Below are positions 1-7,826 of a DNA stretch of 43,018 bases, piece by piece (positions within the stretch are counted from its first letter, which is position 1; the number at the start of each line of letters is the position of its first letter). The stretch covers positions 1 through 43,018 of the forward strand of contig JAGWNO010000001.1 of the NCBI GenBank assembly GCA_028871235.1, written 5' to 3'. The stretch is from Gammaproteobacteria bacterium (GTDB taxonomy: Bacteria > Pseudomonadota > Gammaproteobacteria > Natronospirales > REEB76). Position numbers and translations under genes: made by a program. The notes under the pieces are model-generated. The model had not been told where the DNA came from, did not search any database, and saw only the letters and a list, made by a program, of their open reading frames with translations.

Positions 1-568
1 CCTGCATCTGCGCGCTGCTGAGACGTGCAGCGATGGCATCCATCATGGGAGATGCGCGCTGTCCGCCGGCAAAAGCCTGGAGCTGGGCGACCACATAGGC
101 CGCGTGCTGCCCGGCCAGACGGGGATAATTGGCGGGGGCATTGCCGGCACCATCGGGCCCATGGCAGGCGAGACATGCCGGCACACCGTTGTCCTTGTCG
201 CCGCCGCGATACAGGGCCTCACCGGTTTTCACCAAGCCGGGGTCGGCCTCACCGGTTTCCACTTTCTGAGTGGCGAAATACGCGGCGATATCCTGCATAT
301 CCTGTGCGCTCAAACCCGCCGCCATGCCCGCCATGATGGGATTCTTGCGTTCACCCGACTTGAAGCGCGCGAGCTCCCGGCTGATGTAGCCGGCGTTCTG
401 GCCGGCGAGCTTGGGAAACTGGGGGCTGGTGCTGTTGCCATCGGCGCCATGACAGGCAGCGCATGCGGCGGCTTTGCCCTTGCCGGCGGCGGCATTGCCG
501 GCGGCATTCACGTTGGCAGCGAGTGCCAACGCGCCCATGGTGGCGGCAATCATTGCGAACTTGTTCAT
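1..568 (-). CDS. Dihaem cytochrome c4 (partial, C-terminus beyond window)
   Basis: Periplasmic or membrane-associated electron carrier. Translating the minus strand from the ATG at 568 gives 189 residues and then the window edge. Residues 1-22 are a signal peptide (MNKFAMIAATMGALALAANVNA). The first haem site is CAACH at 36-40 and the second is CLACH at 132-136. Methionine ligands are likely in the 'NPIMAGMA' segment near residue 79 and the 'SPMMDA' segment near the visible end. Two class I haem domains in tandem, each with a 'LAGQ.A.Y' segment, is the cytochrome c4 pattern, which normally runs to about 200 residues, so little is missing. An AAGGAGC ribosome site precedes the ATG. It is divergent from engB; cytochrome c4 also lies near engB and polA in Pseudomonas. 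Confidence 0.93.
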   Translation of the reverse strand, partial: MNKFAMIAATMGALALAANVNAAGNAAAGKGKAAACAACHGADGNSTSPQFPKLAGQNAGYISRELARFKSGERKNPIMAGMAAGLSAQDMQDIAAYFATQKVETGEADPGLVKTGEALYRGGDKDNGVPACLACHGPDGAGNAPANYPRLAGQHAAYVVAQLQAFAGGQRASPMMDAIAARLSSAQMQ

Positions 569-673
569 GGGAACAGCTCCTTAAGGGGATATGGCAAGGG
601 AGGTCGGCCGGATTGCATGTTCGCGGAGGGTTTTTCCGCGCTCCGGGACCTGCCGCAAACGAGGATTCGATTT

Positions 674-679
674 TACACT
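674..679 (+). promoter_or_regulatory. Putative -10 element of engB
   Basis: TACACT within the only AT-rich stretch of the engB upstream region, giving a leader of roughly 27 nt. No good -35 is visible. The same intergenic space holds an inverted repeat (CGCGGA at 622-627 and TCCGCG at 635-640) between the divergent cytochrome c4 and engB genes. Confidence 0.35.
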
Positions 680-712
680 AAGCTACAAAGCCCCCTCCAC
701 CGCGGACCCCGC

Positions 713-1336
713 ATGCAGCTTGATTTCCGCCACGCCCGCTTCCTGAAGAGCGCCAATGCGCTGTCCGACCTGCCCGCCGACGATGGCCGCGAAGTGGCCT
801 TCGCCGGCCGTTCCAATGCCGGCAAGTCCAGCGCCCTGAACGCAATCAGCGGGGTCGGAGGGCTGGCACGGGTGAGCAAGACGCCGGGCCGCACCCAGCT
901 CATCAATTTCTTCACACTGGCCGGGCAATACCGCCTCGTGGATCTGCCGGGTTACGGCTATGCACGGGTCCCGCCGTCCATACGCCTGCACTGGGCACGG
1001 TTGATGGAGGACTACTTCACAGCCCGCGCCTCGCTTGCCGGCCTGGTATTGGTGATGGATATGCGCCACCCGCTGACCGATTTTGACCGGCAGATGCTGG
1101 CCTGGGTCATGCCCCTGGGGCGGCCGGTGCTGGCGCTGCTTACCAAGGCGGACAAATTGTCGCGCAGCGCACGCTTGAAGAGCTGTGGTGACGTGAAGAC
1201 GGTGCTTGCGGGTCAGGTCGAGGTGTTGGCCTTCTCGGCCATGTCCGCCGAGGGCGTGGAAGCGGCACGCACACTTCTGGAACACTGGTTGACGGATTCC
1301 GGCCGCAGCCCGAAAGAAAAAAACCCCGGTGTCTAA
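713..1336 (+). CDS. engB: Ribosome biogenesis GTPase EngB (YihA/YsxC)
   Basis: TRAFAC-class GTPase needed for late large-subunit ribosome assembly in the cytoplasm. The 207-residue product has the family's usual length (about 210 in E. coli). G1 is GRSNAGKSS at 32-40, G3 is DLPGYG, G4 is TKAD and a terminal SAMSAEG segment is G5. The open frame runs upstream to 104, but that part is antisense to the cytochrome c gene, and the family begins just before the '.F..S......LP.D...EVAFAGRSN' block, so the ATG at 713 is the start. There is no convincing Shine-Dalgarno sequence before it. The last codons (NPGV and stop) encode one arm and the loop of the terminator hairpin of the minus-strand sRNA, so the two genes overlap tail to tail. 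Order and orientation relative to polA match E. coli and Pseudomonas. Confidence 0.96.
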   Translation: MQLDFRHARFLKSANALSDLPADDGREVAFAGRSNAGKSSALNAISGVGGLARVSKTPGRTQLINFFTLAGQYRLVDLPGYGYARVPPSIRLHWARLMEDYFTARASLAGLVLVMDMRHPLTDFDRQMLAWVMPLGRPVLALLTKADKLSRSARLKSCGDVKTVLAGQVEVLAFSAMSAEGVEAARTLLEHWLTDSGRSPKEKNPGV

Positions 1337-1356
1337 AGGGAGAAAACACCGGGGTT
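1317..1356 (-). terminator. Rho-independent terminator (minus strand)
   Basis: Perfect 11-bp inverted repeat AACCCCGGTGT (1322-1332) and ACACCGGGGTT (1346-1356) with a 13-nt loop, followed on the minus strand by a run of seven T (1323-1317). On the plus strand no T-run follows, so it is oriented for transcripts coming from polA or the sRNA. The engB stop codon (1334-1336) lies in the loop. Confidence 0.88.
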
Positions 1357-1450
1357 AACCGCTTCGCCCGGCTTGGGGAGACCGGGCGGCTGCCCCGCTC
1401 AGGGAGGTGAGCGGGTCGAGCACCATTGCGGCGCTCACTGGTTTCGAGAT
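1317..1450 (-). ncRNA. Candidate sX13-like/Spot 42-syntenic small RNA with C-rich loops
   Basis: On the minus strand downstream of polA the sequence folds into four stem-loops. Stem 1 pairs 1436-1430 with 1424-1418 (7 bp, one G-U). Stem 2 is CCCGCUC/GAGCGGG (1415-1409 with 1400-1394), loop ACCUCCCU. Stem 3 is CGCCCGG/CCGGGCG (1388-1382 with 1371-1365), loop UCUCCCCAAG. Stem 4 is the terminator, 11 bp (1356-1346 with 1332-1322), loop UUUCUCCCUUUAG, then seven U. Each of the last three loops contains CUCCC. Spot 42 in E. coli, ErsA in Pseudomonas and sX13 in Xanthomonas lie beside polA, and sX13 acts through C-rich loops; this gene's place and architecture fit that type. The 5' end is inferred; a weak TATCTG box at 1457-1462 would start RNA near 1450. 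Homology is untested. Confidence 0.7.
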
Positions 1451-1593
1451 TCATTCCAGATAAAAGTTCCGGGAAGCCGCACGAATTTTCCCAGGCGGAT
1501 AATCCCTTGTTTGTATTGATTTTCAGCGCCGCGGCGTGCATCTGCGCCGCCCGCGTCCCGGCATGAACACGGGGCAGGGATGACCGGCCTGGT

Positions 1594-4338
1594 TTAATGC
1601 GCCTCATCCCAGTTGTCGCCCACGCCCACATCCACCGCCAAAGCGACTTGCAGCTGCGCCGCACCGCACATGAGGCGGGTCACCGCGGTTCGCAGCGTGT
1701 CGACCGCCTGCTGCTCCACTTCGAACACCAGTTCGTCATGCACCTGCATGAGCATGCGCGCCGGTATGCCGCTCTCCCCGAGCCAGCGGTGTACGCTGAT
1801 CATGGCGCGTTTGATGATGTCGGCGGCGGTGCCCTGCATGGGTGCGTTGATGGCGGAGCGCTCGGCGTACTGGCGCAGTTGGGCGTTGTGCGCGCGGATG
1901 TCGGGCAGGTAAAGCCGCCGGCCGAACACCGTCTCCACATAGCCCTGTTCGCGGGCGTGGCTGCGGGTGCGGTCCATGAAAGCCTTCACGCCGGGGTAGC
2001 GCGCGAAATACAGCTCCACGTACGCCTGTGCTTCAGCGCGTTCGATACCCAGCTGTTTGGCCAGACCGAAGGCCGACATGCCGTAAATCAGGCCGAAGTT
2101 GATGGCCTTGGCGGAGCGCCGCTGGGCCTCGGTGACTTTCTCCGCGCTCACGCCAAACACCTCCGCGGCGGTCGCGCGGTGGATGTCCATGCCCTTGGCG
2201 AATGCCTCCAGCAGTCCCGGGTCGCCGGACAGGTGCGCCATGATGCGCAGTTCAATCTGTGAATAATCCGCCGCCAGGATTTTGTGGCCTTTGGGCGCAA
2301 TGAACGCCTGACGGATACGCCGGCCCTCGGTGGTACGCACCGGTATGTTCTGCAGGTTGGGATCTGTGGAGGACAGTCGGCCGGTGGCGGCGACCGCCTG
2401 GTGGTACGAGGTATGTACGCGGCCGCTCTGCGGGTTCACCTGTTCCGGCAGCCTGTCGGTGTAGGTGGACTTGAGCTTGCTCAAGGAGCGGTATTCGAGG
2501 ATCACTTTCGGCAGCTCGAAATCCCCCGCCAGTTCCTCCAGCACGTCCTCCGCCGTGGAGGGCTGGCCGCCGGGCGTCTTGCGCAGCACCGGCAGGTTCA
2601 TCTTTTCAAACAGGATGGCCTGCAGCTGCTTGGGGGAATCCAGGTTGAAGGCGTTGCCGGCAAGCGTATGGGCCTTTTGTTCCAGCAACTGCAGGGATTT
2701 CTCGATCTCCCGGCTCTGCTGCCTGAGCATGGCGGCGTCGACCAGCACGCCGCCGTGTTCCATGTCCAGCAGCACCTCCACCAGTGGCATCTCGATATCC
2801 TCGAACACCTCGCGCAGCGCCGGGACGGCGGCAAGCCGCGGCCACAGGGCAGCATGCAGCCGCAGGGTCACGTCCGCATCCTCGGCCGAATAACGGGTGG
2901 CATCCTCGATGCGCACCTGCTCGAAGCCGATCTGTTTCGCGCCCTTGCCGGCCACATCCTCGTAGTGGATGGTGTGGTAGCGCAGGTATTTCTCCGCCAG
3001 GGAATCCATGTCGTGGCGGCTGGCGGTGCTGTCCAGCACGTAGGATTCCAGCATCGAGTCGTAGCGCATGCCGGCCAGCCTGATACCGTGATTCCTGAGC
3101 ACGTGGGCGTCGTACTTGATGTGGTGACCGAGCTTCGCGTGACTGGCGCTTTCCAGCAGCGGTTGCAGGCGGCGCAACACTGCTGCGCGCTCCAGTTGTC
3201 GCGGGGCATCGGCATAGGCATGCGCCAGCGGCACATAGGCGGCCTCGCCCGCCCGCAGCGCGAAAGATACGCCGACGATCTCGGCCCGCATGTAGTCAAG
3301 GCTGGTGGTCTCGGTATCGAAGGCGAACAGTTCAGCGGATTCGAGCCGGGTGATCCATTGATCCAGGCTGTTTTCGTCCAGCACGGCTTCATACCGGGGG
3401 GCAGGTGAGGGGTGAGGAGTGAGAGGTGAGGCGGTGGGACCAGGAACTGTTTCCGGATGGCCGTCGTCGAGCTGGTGCAGCCAGGTTTTGAATTCGAGAC
3501 GCGTGAACAGCTCCCGCAACGCGGCCGTGTCCGGCGTTCGCATCGTCAGGTCCTGCGGCTTGACCGGCAGTGGTACATCGCAGCGGATGGTCGCAAGCTG
3601 GCGCGAAAGCATGGCCTGTTCGTGCTGGGCCCGCAGTTTCCCGGGCAGTTGCTTGGCGCCGCGGATCGCAAGCCGGGGGATGTCATCGAGCCGCTGGTAC
3701 AGGGCTTCGAGCGTGCCGAAGTGGGCCAACAGCGGCGCCGCGGTTTTGGGACCGATGCCGGACACACCGGGGATGTTGTCGGAACTGTCGCCCACCAGCG
3801 CCAGGTAGTCAATGATCTGTTCCGGCCAGACGTCGAACTTCTGTTTCACACCGTCGCGGTCCAGCAGCGTACCGGTCATGGTGTTCACCAGCGTCACATG
3901 CTCATTGACCAGCTGGCCCATGTCTTTGTCGCCGGTGGAGATCAGCACCGCTTGTCCGGCATCCGCCGCCTGCTTGGCCAGCGTACCGATCACGTCGTCG
4001 GCTTCCACGCCTGAAATCCGCAACACCGGAAATCCGAGTGCCTTCACCAGCGCATGCAACGGTTCGATCTGCAGGCTCATGTCGTCCGGCATGGGCGGAC
4101 GGTTGGCCTTGTACTCCTGGAAAAGTTCATCGCGGAAAGTCCTGCCGCTGGCGTCGAACACCACCGCTATGCGCTCGGGCGCATAATCCGCCAGCAACTT
4201 CTTGAGCATGGCAGCCACGCCGCGTACCGCGCCCGTGGGCTCGCCGCGGGAATTGCTGAGCGGTGGCAGCGCGTAAAACGCGCGGTACAGATAGGAGGAG
4301 CCGTCCACAAGGATGAGCGGTTTTTCGGGCATGGTCAT
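1594..4338 (-). CDS. polA: DNA polymerase I
   Basis: Repair and Okazaki-fragment polymerase, 914 residues, the usual length. Residues 1-290 are the 5'-3' exonuclease/flap endonuclease domain, including 'GDSSDNIPGVSGIGPKTA'. The 3'-5' exonuclease domain begins with an intact DTETTSLD motif near residue 340, so proofreading should be active. The polymerase domain carries motif A (DYSQIELR, near 690), motif B ('RRSAKAINFGLIYG') and motif C (VHDE, near 866). The linker between the exonuclease domains is rich in Pro, Ser and Thr. The ATG at 4338 overlaps the lysA stop as ATGA; a second in-frame ATG lies two codons later at 4332. It is the last gene of lptM-lysA-polA. The minus-strand sRNA follows 150-250 nt downstream. 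Confidence 0.98.
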   Translation of the reverse strand: MTMPEKPLILVDGSSYLYRAFYALPPLSNSRGEPTGAVRGVAAMLKKLLADYAPERIAVVFDASGRTFRDELFQEYKANRPPMPDDMSLQIEPLHALVKALGFPVLRISGVEADDVIGTLAKQAADAGQAVLISTGDKDMGQLVNEHVTLVNTMTGTLLDRDGVKQKFDVWPEQIIDYLALVGDSSDNIPGVSGIGPKTAAPLLAHFGTLEALYQRLDDIPRLAIRGAKQLPGKLRAQHEQAMLSRQLATIRCDVPLPVKPQDLTMRTPDTAALRELFTRLEFKTWLHQLDDGHPETVPGPTASPLTPHPSPAPRYEAVLDENSLDQWITRLESAELFAFDTETTSLDYMRAEIVGVSFALRAGEAAYVPLAHAYADAPRQLERAAVLRRLQPLLESASHAKLGHHIKYDAHVLRNHGIRLAGMRYDSMLESYVLDSTASRHDMDSLAEKYLRYHTIHYEDVAGKGAKQIGFEQVRIEDATRYSAEDADVTLRLHAALWPRLAAVPALREVFEDIEMPLVEVLLDMEHGGVLVDAAMLRQQSREIEKSLQLLEQKAHTLAGNAFNLDSPKQLQAILFEKMNLPVLRKTPGGQPSTAEDVLEELAGDFELPKVILEYRSLSKLKSTYTDRLPEQVNPQSGRVHTSYHQAVAATGRLSSTDPNLQNIPVRTTEGRRIRQAFIAPKGHKILAADYSQIELRIMAHLSGDPGLLEAFAKGMDIHRATAAEVFGVSAEKVTEAQRRSAKAINFGLIYGMSAFGLAKQLGIERAEAQAYVELYFARYPGVKAFMDRTRSHAREQGYVETVFGRRLYLPDIRAHNAQLRQYAERSAINAPMQGTAADIIKRAMISVHRWLGESGIPARMLMQVHDELVFEVEQQAVDTLRTAVTRLMCGAAQLQVALAVDVGVGDNWDEAH

Positions 4339-5621
4339 TCCGGCAGCAGTGCTTCGTGTGCCATCAGTTCGGCGATGGTCTCGCGGCGGCGGATGAGGGT
4401 GGCGCGTGTGCCGTCCACCAACACCTCAGCGGCCCGCGGCCGGGCATTGTAGTTGGAACTCATGACGGCGCCGTAGGCGCCGGTGGTCATCACCGCCAGC
4501 AGGTCCCGCGGCTGGGCCGCCAGCCGGCGATCGCGGGCCAGAAAATCAGCCGATTCACATACCGGTCCCGCGACGTCGCAGTTTTCAGCCGGCACGCCGC
4601 TGTGTGGCGTCACTTCACGCACCTCATGCCAGGCATCATATAGCGGCGGACGGATGAGTTCCGTCATGCCGGCATCCACGATGAGCACGCGGCGGTGGCC
4701 GCTGCGTTTCACGTATTCGACGCGGGTGAGCAGGATGCCGGCCGCACCGACGATGGCGCGGCCCGGCTCCAGCAGCATCTCCAGCCGGCGGCCGCCCAGC
4801 GCCGCGCGTGCCCGGCCTATGAAGTCGGCGATCGCCGGCGGTGACTCGCTGCCGTAACGGATGCCGAAACCACCGCCGAAATCCACATGCTCGAGCGGGA
4901 CAGCGTGCCGCGCCAGCCGGTCCGCCAGCTGCACCAGCATTTCGGCGGCGGCGGTGAAGGCCTCCAGTTCGGTGAGCTGCGAGCCGATATGACAGGCGAC
5001 GCCCGTGAGGCGGATGCCGGGCAGGGTGGCGGCGCGCCGGCACAGCGCCTCCGCCTGTGTCAGTTCCACGCCGAATTTGGCGCCGGCGTGGCCGGTGGTG
5101 ATGTGCGGGTGCGTGCGCACCGGCACGCGGGGGTTGATGCGGATGGCGACTGCGGCGGGTGTATCCGCCGCCACGGCCAGCGCCGACAGGCGCTGCAGCT
5201 CCGCTTCCGATTCCACGTTGAAGCAGCGGATGCCTGCGGCCAGCGCCCGCGCCAGCTCGTCGTCGCGTTTGCCGACGCCGGAGAACACGATGCGTTGCGC
5301 GTCGCCGCCGGCCCGCAGCACCCGTTCCAGCTCGCCGACCGAGACGATGTCGAAGCCGGCGCCGAGCCGCGCCAGCAGCTGCAGGATGGCAAGCGTGCCG
5401 TTGGCCTTGACCGCGTAGCACAGCAGATGCGGCGTGCCCCGCAGTGCGCGCGTGAAGTCCGCGAAGGCTTCAGTGATGGCTTGGCGTGAATATATATAAA
5501 GAGGCGTGCCGTAGCGTTGCGCCAGCGCCACGAGGCTCACGTCTTCCGCGTGCAGCGCGCCGGCACGGTGCGCGAAGGGGGAAGTGGACGCGGCGGCGCG
5601 TCCGGACCGTGCCTTGCTCAG
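4335..5621 (-). CDS. lysA: Diaminopimelate decarboxylase (start codon unclear)
   Basis: PLP enzyme converting meso-diaminopimelate to L-lysine and CO2, the last step of lysine synthesis. YAVKAN holds the Schiff-base lysine (residue 72 on this numbering); HIGSQ, GGGFGI, EPGRAI and CESAD are the usual cofactor and substrate motifs. The frame stays open back to an ATG at 5840, but that extension (73 codons, low-complexity, Ala/Ser/Arg rich) lies wholly over lptM. After the lptM stop there is no ATG, GTG or TTG before the conserved 'FAHRAGALHAEDVSL' block. I place the start at the CTG 5621-5619, which overlaps the lptM stop as CTGA and gives 428 residues, close to the family norm. A GTG at the Val of 'EDVSL' would remove conserved sequence. 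The identity is firm; the start is not. Confidence 0.93.
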   Translation of the reverse strand: MSKARSGRAAASTSPFAHRAGALHAEDVSLVALAQRYGTPLYIYSRQAITEAFADFTRALRGTPHLLCYAVKANGTLAILQLLARLGAGFDIVSVGELERVLRAGGDAQRIVFSGVGKRDDELARALAAGIRCFNVESEAELQRLSALAVAADTPAAVAIRINPRVPVRTHPHITTGHAGAKFGVELTQAEALCRRAATLPGIRLTGVACHIGSQLTELEAFTAAAEMLVQLADRLARHAVPLEHVDFGGGFGIRYGSESPPAIADFIGRARAALGGRRLEMLLEPGRAIVGAAGILLTRVEYVKRSGHRRVLIVDAGMTELIRPPLYDAWHEVREVTPHSGVPAENCDVAGPVCESADFLARDRRLAAQPRDLLAVMTTGAYGAVMSSNYNARPRAAEVLVDGTRATLIRRRETIAELMAHEALLPE

Positions 5622-5836
5622 GGTTGCGCCCCGGCGGGATGCGATGACTGCGGCGGCGGCGGATTGACCCGCGGAGCCGCTGGCGTGGTGGTCGCCGCCG
5701 GAGGCTTGGTTGCCGGTGGCGACGGGATGGTCCGGGGAGGCGTCAGCGGCAGATACAGCGGTCCCTTCTGGCCACAGCCGGCCAGCAGCAGTGCGAGCGC
5801 GGCGGAGTAACCCAGAGCGGTGAGGCGAGAGTGCAT
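5618..5836 (-). CDS. lptM: Small lipoprotein LptM (YifL family)
   Basis: A 72-residue outer-membrane lipoprotein. The signal sequence ends in a lipobox LLAGC at about residues 17-21, followed by GQKGPLYLP, the signature of the family. LptM is known in E. coli to assist maturation of the LPS translocon LptDE. The remainder is a Pro/Thr/Ala-rich tail. It sits directly before lysA, as in other gammaproteobacteria, and its stop overlaps the probable lysA start. The ATG at 5836 lies exactly 6 nt after a TATACT hexamer with no ribosome site, so the mRNA may be leaderless; that would exclude the ATG at 5840 from the transcript. Confidence 0.9.
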   Translation of the reverse strand: MHSRLTALGYSAALALLLAGCGQKGPLYLPLTPPRTIPSPPATKPPAATTTPAAPRVNPPPPQSSHPAGAQP

Positions 5837-5842
5837 TCATCC

Positions 5843-5848
5843 AGTATA
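5843..5848 (-). promoter_or_regulatory. -10 element of the lptM-lysA-polA operon
   Basis: TATACT on the minus strand, 6 nt before the lptM ATG. Transcription would begin at or next to the A of that ATG. The -35 region (around 5866-5871) has no recognisable match. Confidence 0.5.
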
Positions 5849-5917
5849 AACGCTGCCCGCCGGGACGCCTATGCGGGCATGTTAGAGTGACCCCCGGCCA
5901 CGCCGGAGGTACGGTGC

Positions 5918-6589
5918 ATGCGCGATCTGGACCTGGCGCTTTATATCGCCGCTGTGCTGCTGGTGATCCTGGTGATTATCGGCCTGGGACTGTCGTGGGG
6001 CGGGCTCAGGCGTTTCTCCCGTGGCCGGCTGTTCAGCGGCAGCAGCCGCATGCTGGCAGGACTGGTACTGCTGTTGACCGCGGCATTGGCCGTCGCGGTG
6101 GCAGTGAATCTGCGCAGCTATATCGCATTCACCCACGAACAAGCGGTGGCCAGTATCGGTTTCACCGCCCTGGGGCCGCAGTATTTCCAGGCAAAGCTCA
6201 AGGATGCGGCCGGCGCCGTGACGCAAACGGAACTGCGCGGTGATGAATGGCAACTCGATGCCCGCGTCATCAAGTGGCGCGGCTTCGCCACGCTGCTGGG
6301 ATTGAGCACGCTTTACCGCCTCGAGCGTCTCAGCGGCCGTTACCGCAACGTGGCTCAGGAACAGCAGGCTGCGCATACCGCCGTGGCGCTGTCGGCGGGG
6401 GGCTGGCTGGATAGCTGGGCCTTGGCGCACCGCTTTCAGAACTGGCTGCCGTGGGTGGACGCCGGCTACGGCAGCGGTGTGTATCTGCCCATGGCGGACG
6501 GCGCCGAATACCAGGTGAGCCTCAGCACCACGGGGCTGGTGGCGCGGCCGCAGAACGACAGCGCACGCCAAGCCATGGCCCATTGGTAG
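5918..6589 (+). CDS. Conserved inner-membrane protein of unknown function
   Basis: 223 residues. Two hydrophobic segments near the N-terminus (about residues 7-27 and 46-64) flank a short basic loop ('RRFSRGR'). The remaining 155 residues appear soluble and, by the positive-inside rule, probably periplasmic, with 'TALGPQYFQAKL', 'GDEWQLDARVIKWRG' and 'VDAGYGSGVYLPM' segments. I recall similar short proteins in Xanthomonas relatives annotated as 'cation/multidrug efflux pump', but nothing here resembles a pump, so I give no function. GGAGG lies 8 nt before the ATG. It is divergent from lptM and stands alone. Confidence 0.72.
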   Translation: MRDLDLALYIAAVLLVILVIIGLGLSWGGLRRFSRGRLFSGSSRMLAGLVLLLTAALAVAVAVNLRSYIAFTHEQAVASIGFTALGPQYFQAKLKDAAGAVTQTELRGDEWQLDARVIKWRGFATLLGLSTLYRLERLSGRYRNVAQEQQAAHTAVALSAGGWLDSWALAHRFQNWLPWVDAGYGSGVYLPMADGAEYQVSLSTTGLVARPQNDSARQAMAHW

Positions 6590-6709
6590 GGATTTCCCGG
6601 ATGACCCGCCCAGCGGCGGGTGCTGCAGCGTTTTGCGCCCGTACCCTGAGCGCCGCTGCACTCACGCCTGGTTACTGAAAGCGGTCGTCTGGAAAACGAC
6701 AATATTTCT

Positions 6710-7147
6710 TCAAGCTTGGAAGCCGGCGCGTTCCAGCACCGCCAGGGTGATGCGCGACACGCACACCAGGCGGTCCTGATCATCGGTGATCCTGATTTCC
6801 CATACCTGGGTGCTGCCGCCGATGTGCAGCGGCCGGGCGGTACCGGTGACGGTCCCCGAGCGCATGGCGCGTACGTGATTGGCATTGATGTCAAGACCGA
6901 CGCACAGTTTTTTGGCGCGATCCACCACCAGGTTGGCGCCGGTGCTGCCCAGCGTTTCGGCCAGCGCCACCGAGGCGCCGCCGTGCAGGATGCCGGCGGG
7001 CTGTTTGGTGCGTTCGTCCACGGGCATGACGGCCTTCAGATAATCATCGCCGATCTCCGTATAGCGGATGCCCAGGTGGGTGACCAGCGTCTTTTCCTGA
7101 TAGCGGTTCAGGTCGTCAATGCCGAACGGCTGAAACCAGATGCTCAT
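6710..7147 (-). CDS. PaaI-type hotdog-fold acyl-CoA thioesterase
   Basis: 145 residues, one hotdog domain. 'QPAGILHGGASVALAETLGS' is the PaaI/YdiI/MenI signature: the His-Gly-Gly loop followed by a helix with the catalytic acidic residue. 'GLDINANHVRAMRSGTVTGTA' is the second conserved strand region. Members hydrolyse acyl-CoA, for example aryl-CoA or 1,4-dihydroxy-2-naphthoyl-CoA; the substrate cannot be told from the sequence. GGAGA lies 8 nt before the ATG, and the gene overlaps the upstream PP-loop gene by 32 nt, so it is the last member of the SDR-terC-ATPase-thioesterase cluster. Confidence 0.88.
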   Translation of the reverse strand: MSIWFQPFGIDDLNRYQEKTLVTHLGIRYTEIGDDYLKAVMPVDERTKQPAGILHGGASVALAETLGSTGANLVVDRAKKLCVGLDINANHVRAMRSGTVTGTARPLHIGGSTQVWEIRITDDQDRLVCVSRITLAVLERAGFQA

Positions 7148-7826
7148 GGGGTGTCTCCGTCGGGATCAAGTCACAGAAGTGGAACCGGCCGTCGCGGCGC
7201 ACCCGTTCGCCGCGGCGGAAGGCGACGGGCGTGCGCAACACGGGGCCGGCATACACGAACGTATGGAATTCGCCGTTTTCACCACACGGGTCGGTCCCGG
7301 GCGGCAGTTGCCGCAGGAGCTGTTCATCATATTCCCGCCCCGCGAAGCCGCCGTCCAGTGCCTCAGCGTCCACGCAGCACAATACCGCTTTGAATCCCTG
7401 CGCGATGAATTCCCGCGCCAGCTTGTCCGTGGGCCGGTGCCACAGCGGGAACAGGCATTCCATGTCGGCCTGTTGCATGTGCTTGATGCGGTACTGGCGG
7501 ATGTCCTCCAGGAACAGGTCGCCGAAAGCCACATGCCGGATGCCCCGGGCCTTGAAGCCTTCCAGCGCCGCGCGCATTTTCTGTTCATATTCGTCGTTGG
7601 ATGGAGTCTGCGGCAGCCACAGCTTGTGCAGCGGCAGACCGATGGCCTCGGCCTGGGCATCCAGCAGCGCCTCGCGCACCCCGTGCATGCTGATGCGGCC
7701 GTAGTATTCGTTGACGGAGGTGAGCAGTCCTTTCACTGCGTAGCGCGGATCCTGCCGCAGGGCGTGCAGCGCCAGCGCGCTGTCCTTGCCGCCGCTCCAG
7801 GAGAGTATAACGGGCAGCGCACTCAT
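7116..7826 (-). CDS. PP-loop ATP pyrophosphatase, diphthine-ammonia ligase (Dph6)-like family
   Basis: 236 residues. The N-terminal 'ILSWSGGKDSALALHAL' is a PP-loop, the pyrophosphate-binding motif of N-type ATP pyrophosphatases. 'AFGDLFLEDIRQYRIKHM' and 'FPLWHRPTDKLAREF' are typical of the DUF71/Dph6 family. Archaeal and eukaryotic members amidate diphthine on EF2; bacteria lack diphthamide, so the bacterial role is different and unknown, presumably an ATP-dependent amidation or ligation. The start overlaps the terC stop by 4 nt (ATGA) and its 3' end overlaps the thioesterase gene. Confidence 0.87.
   Translation of the reverse strand: MSALPVILSWSGGKDSALALHALRQDPRYAVKGLLTSVNEYYGRISMHGVREALLDAQAEAIGLPLHKLWLPQTPSNDEYEQKMRAALEGFKARGIRHVAFGDLFLEDIRQYRIKHMQQADMECLFPLWHRPTDKLAREFIAQGFKAVLCCVDAEALDGGFAGREYDEQLLRQLPPGTDPCGENGEFHTFVYAGPVLRTPVAFRRGERVRRDGRFHFCDLIPTETPHEHLVSAVRH

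Noticed and set aside
104..712. 203-codon N-terminal extension of engB
   Set aside because: It is antisense to the cytochrome c4 gene, whose haem motifs and signal peptide are clear, and EngB proteins begin near 713.
2284..3408. 374-codon plus-strand open frame
   Set aside because: Lies inside polA on the opposite strand; all polA motifs are intact, so this is a shadow.
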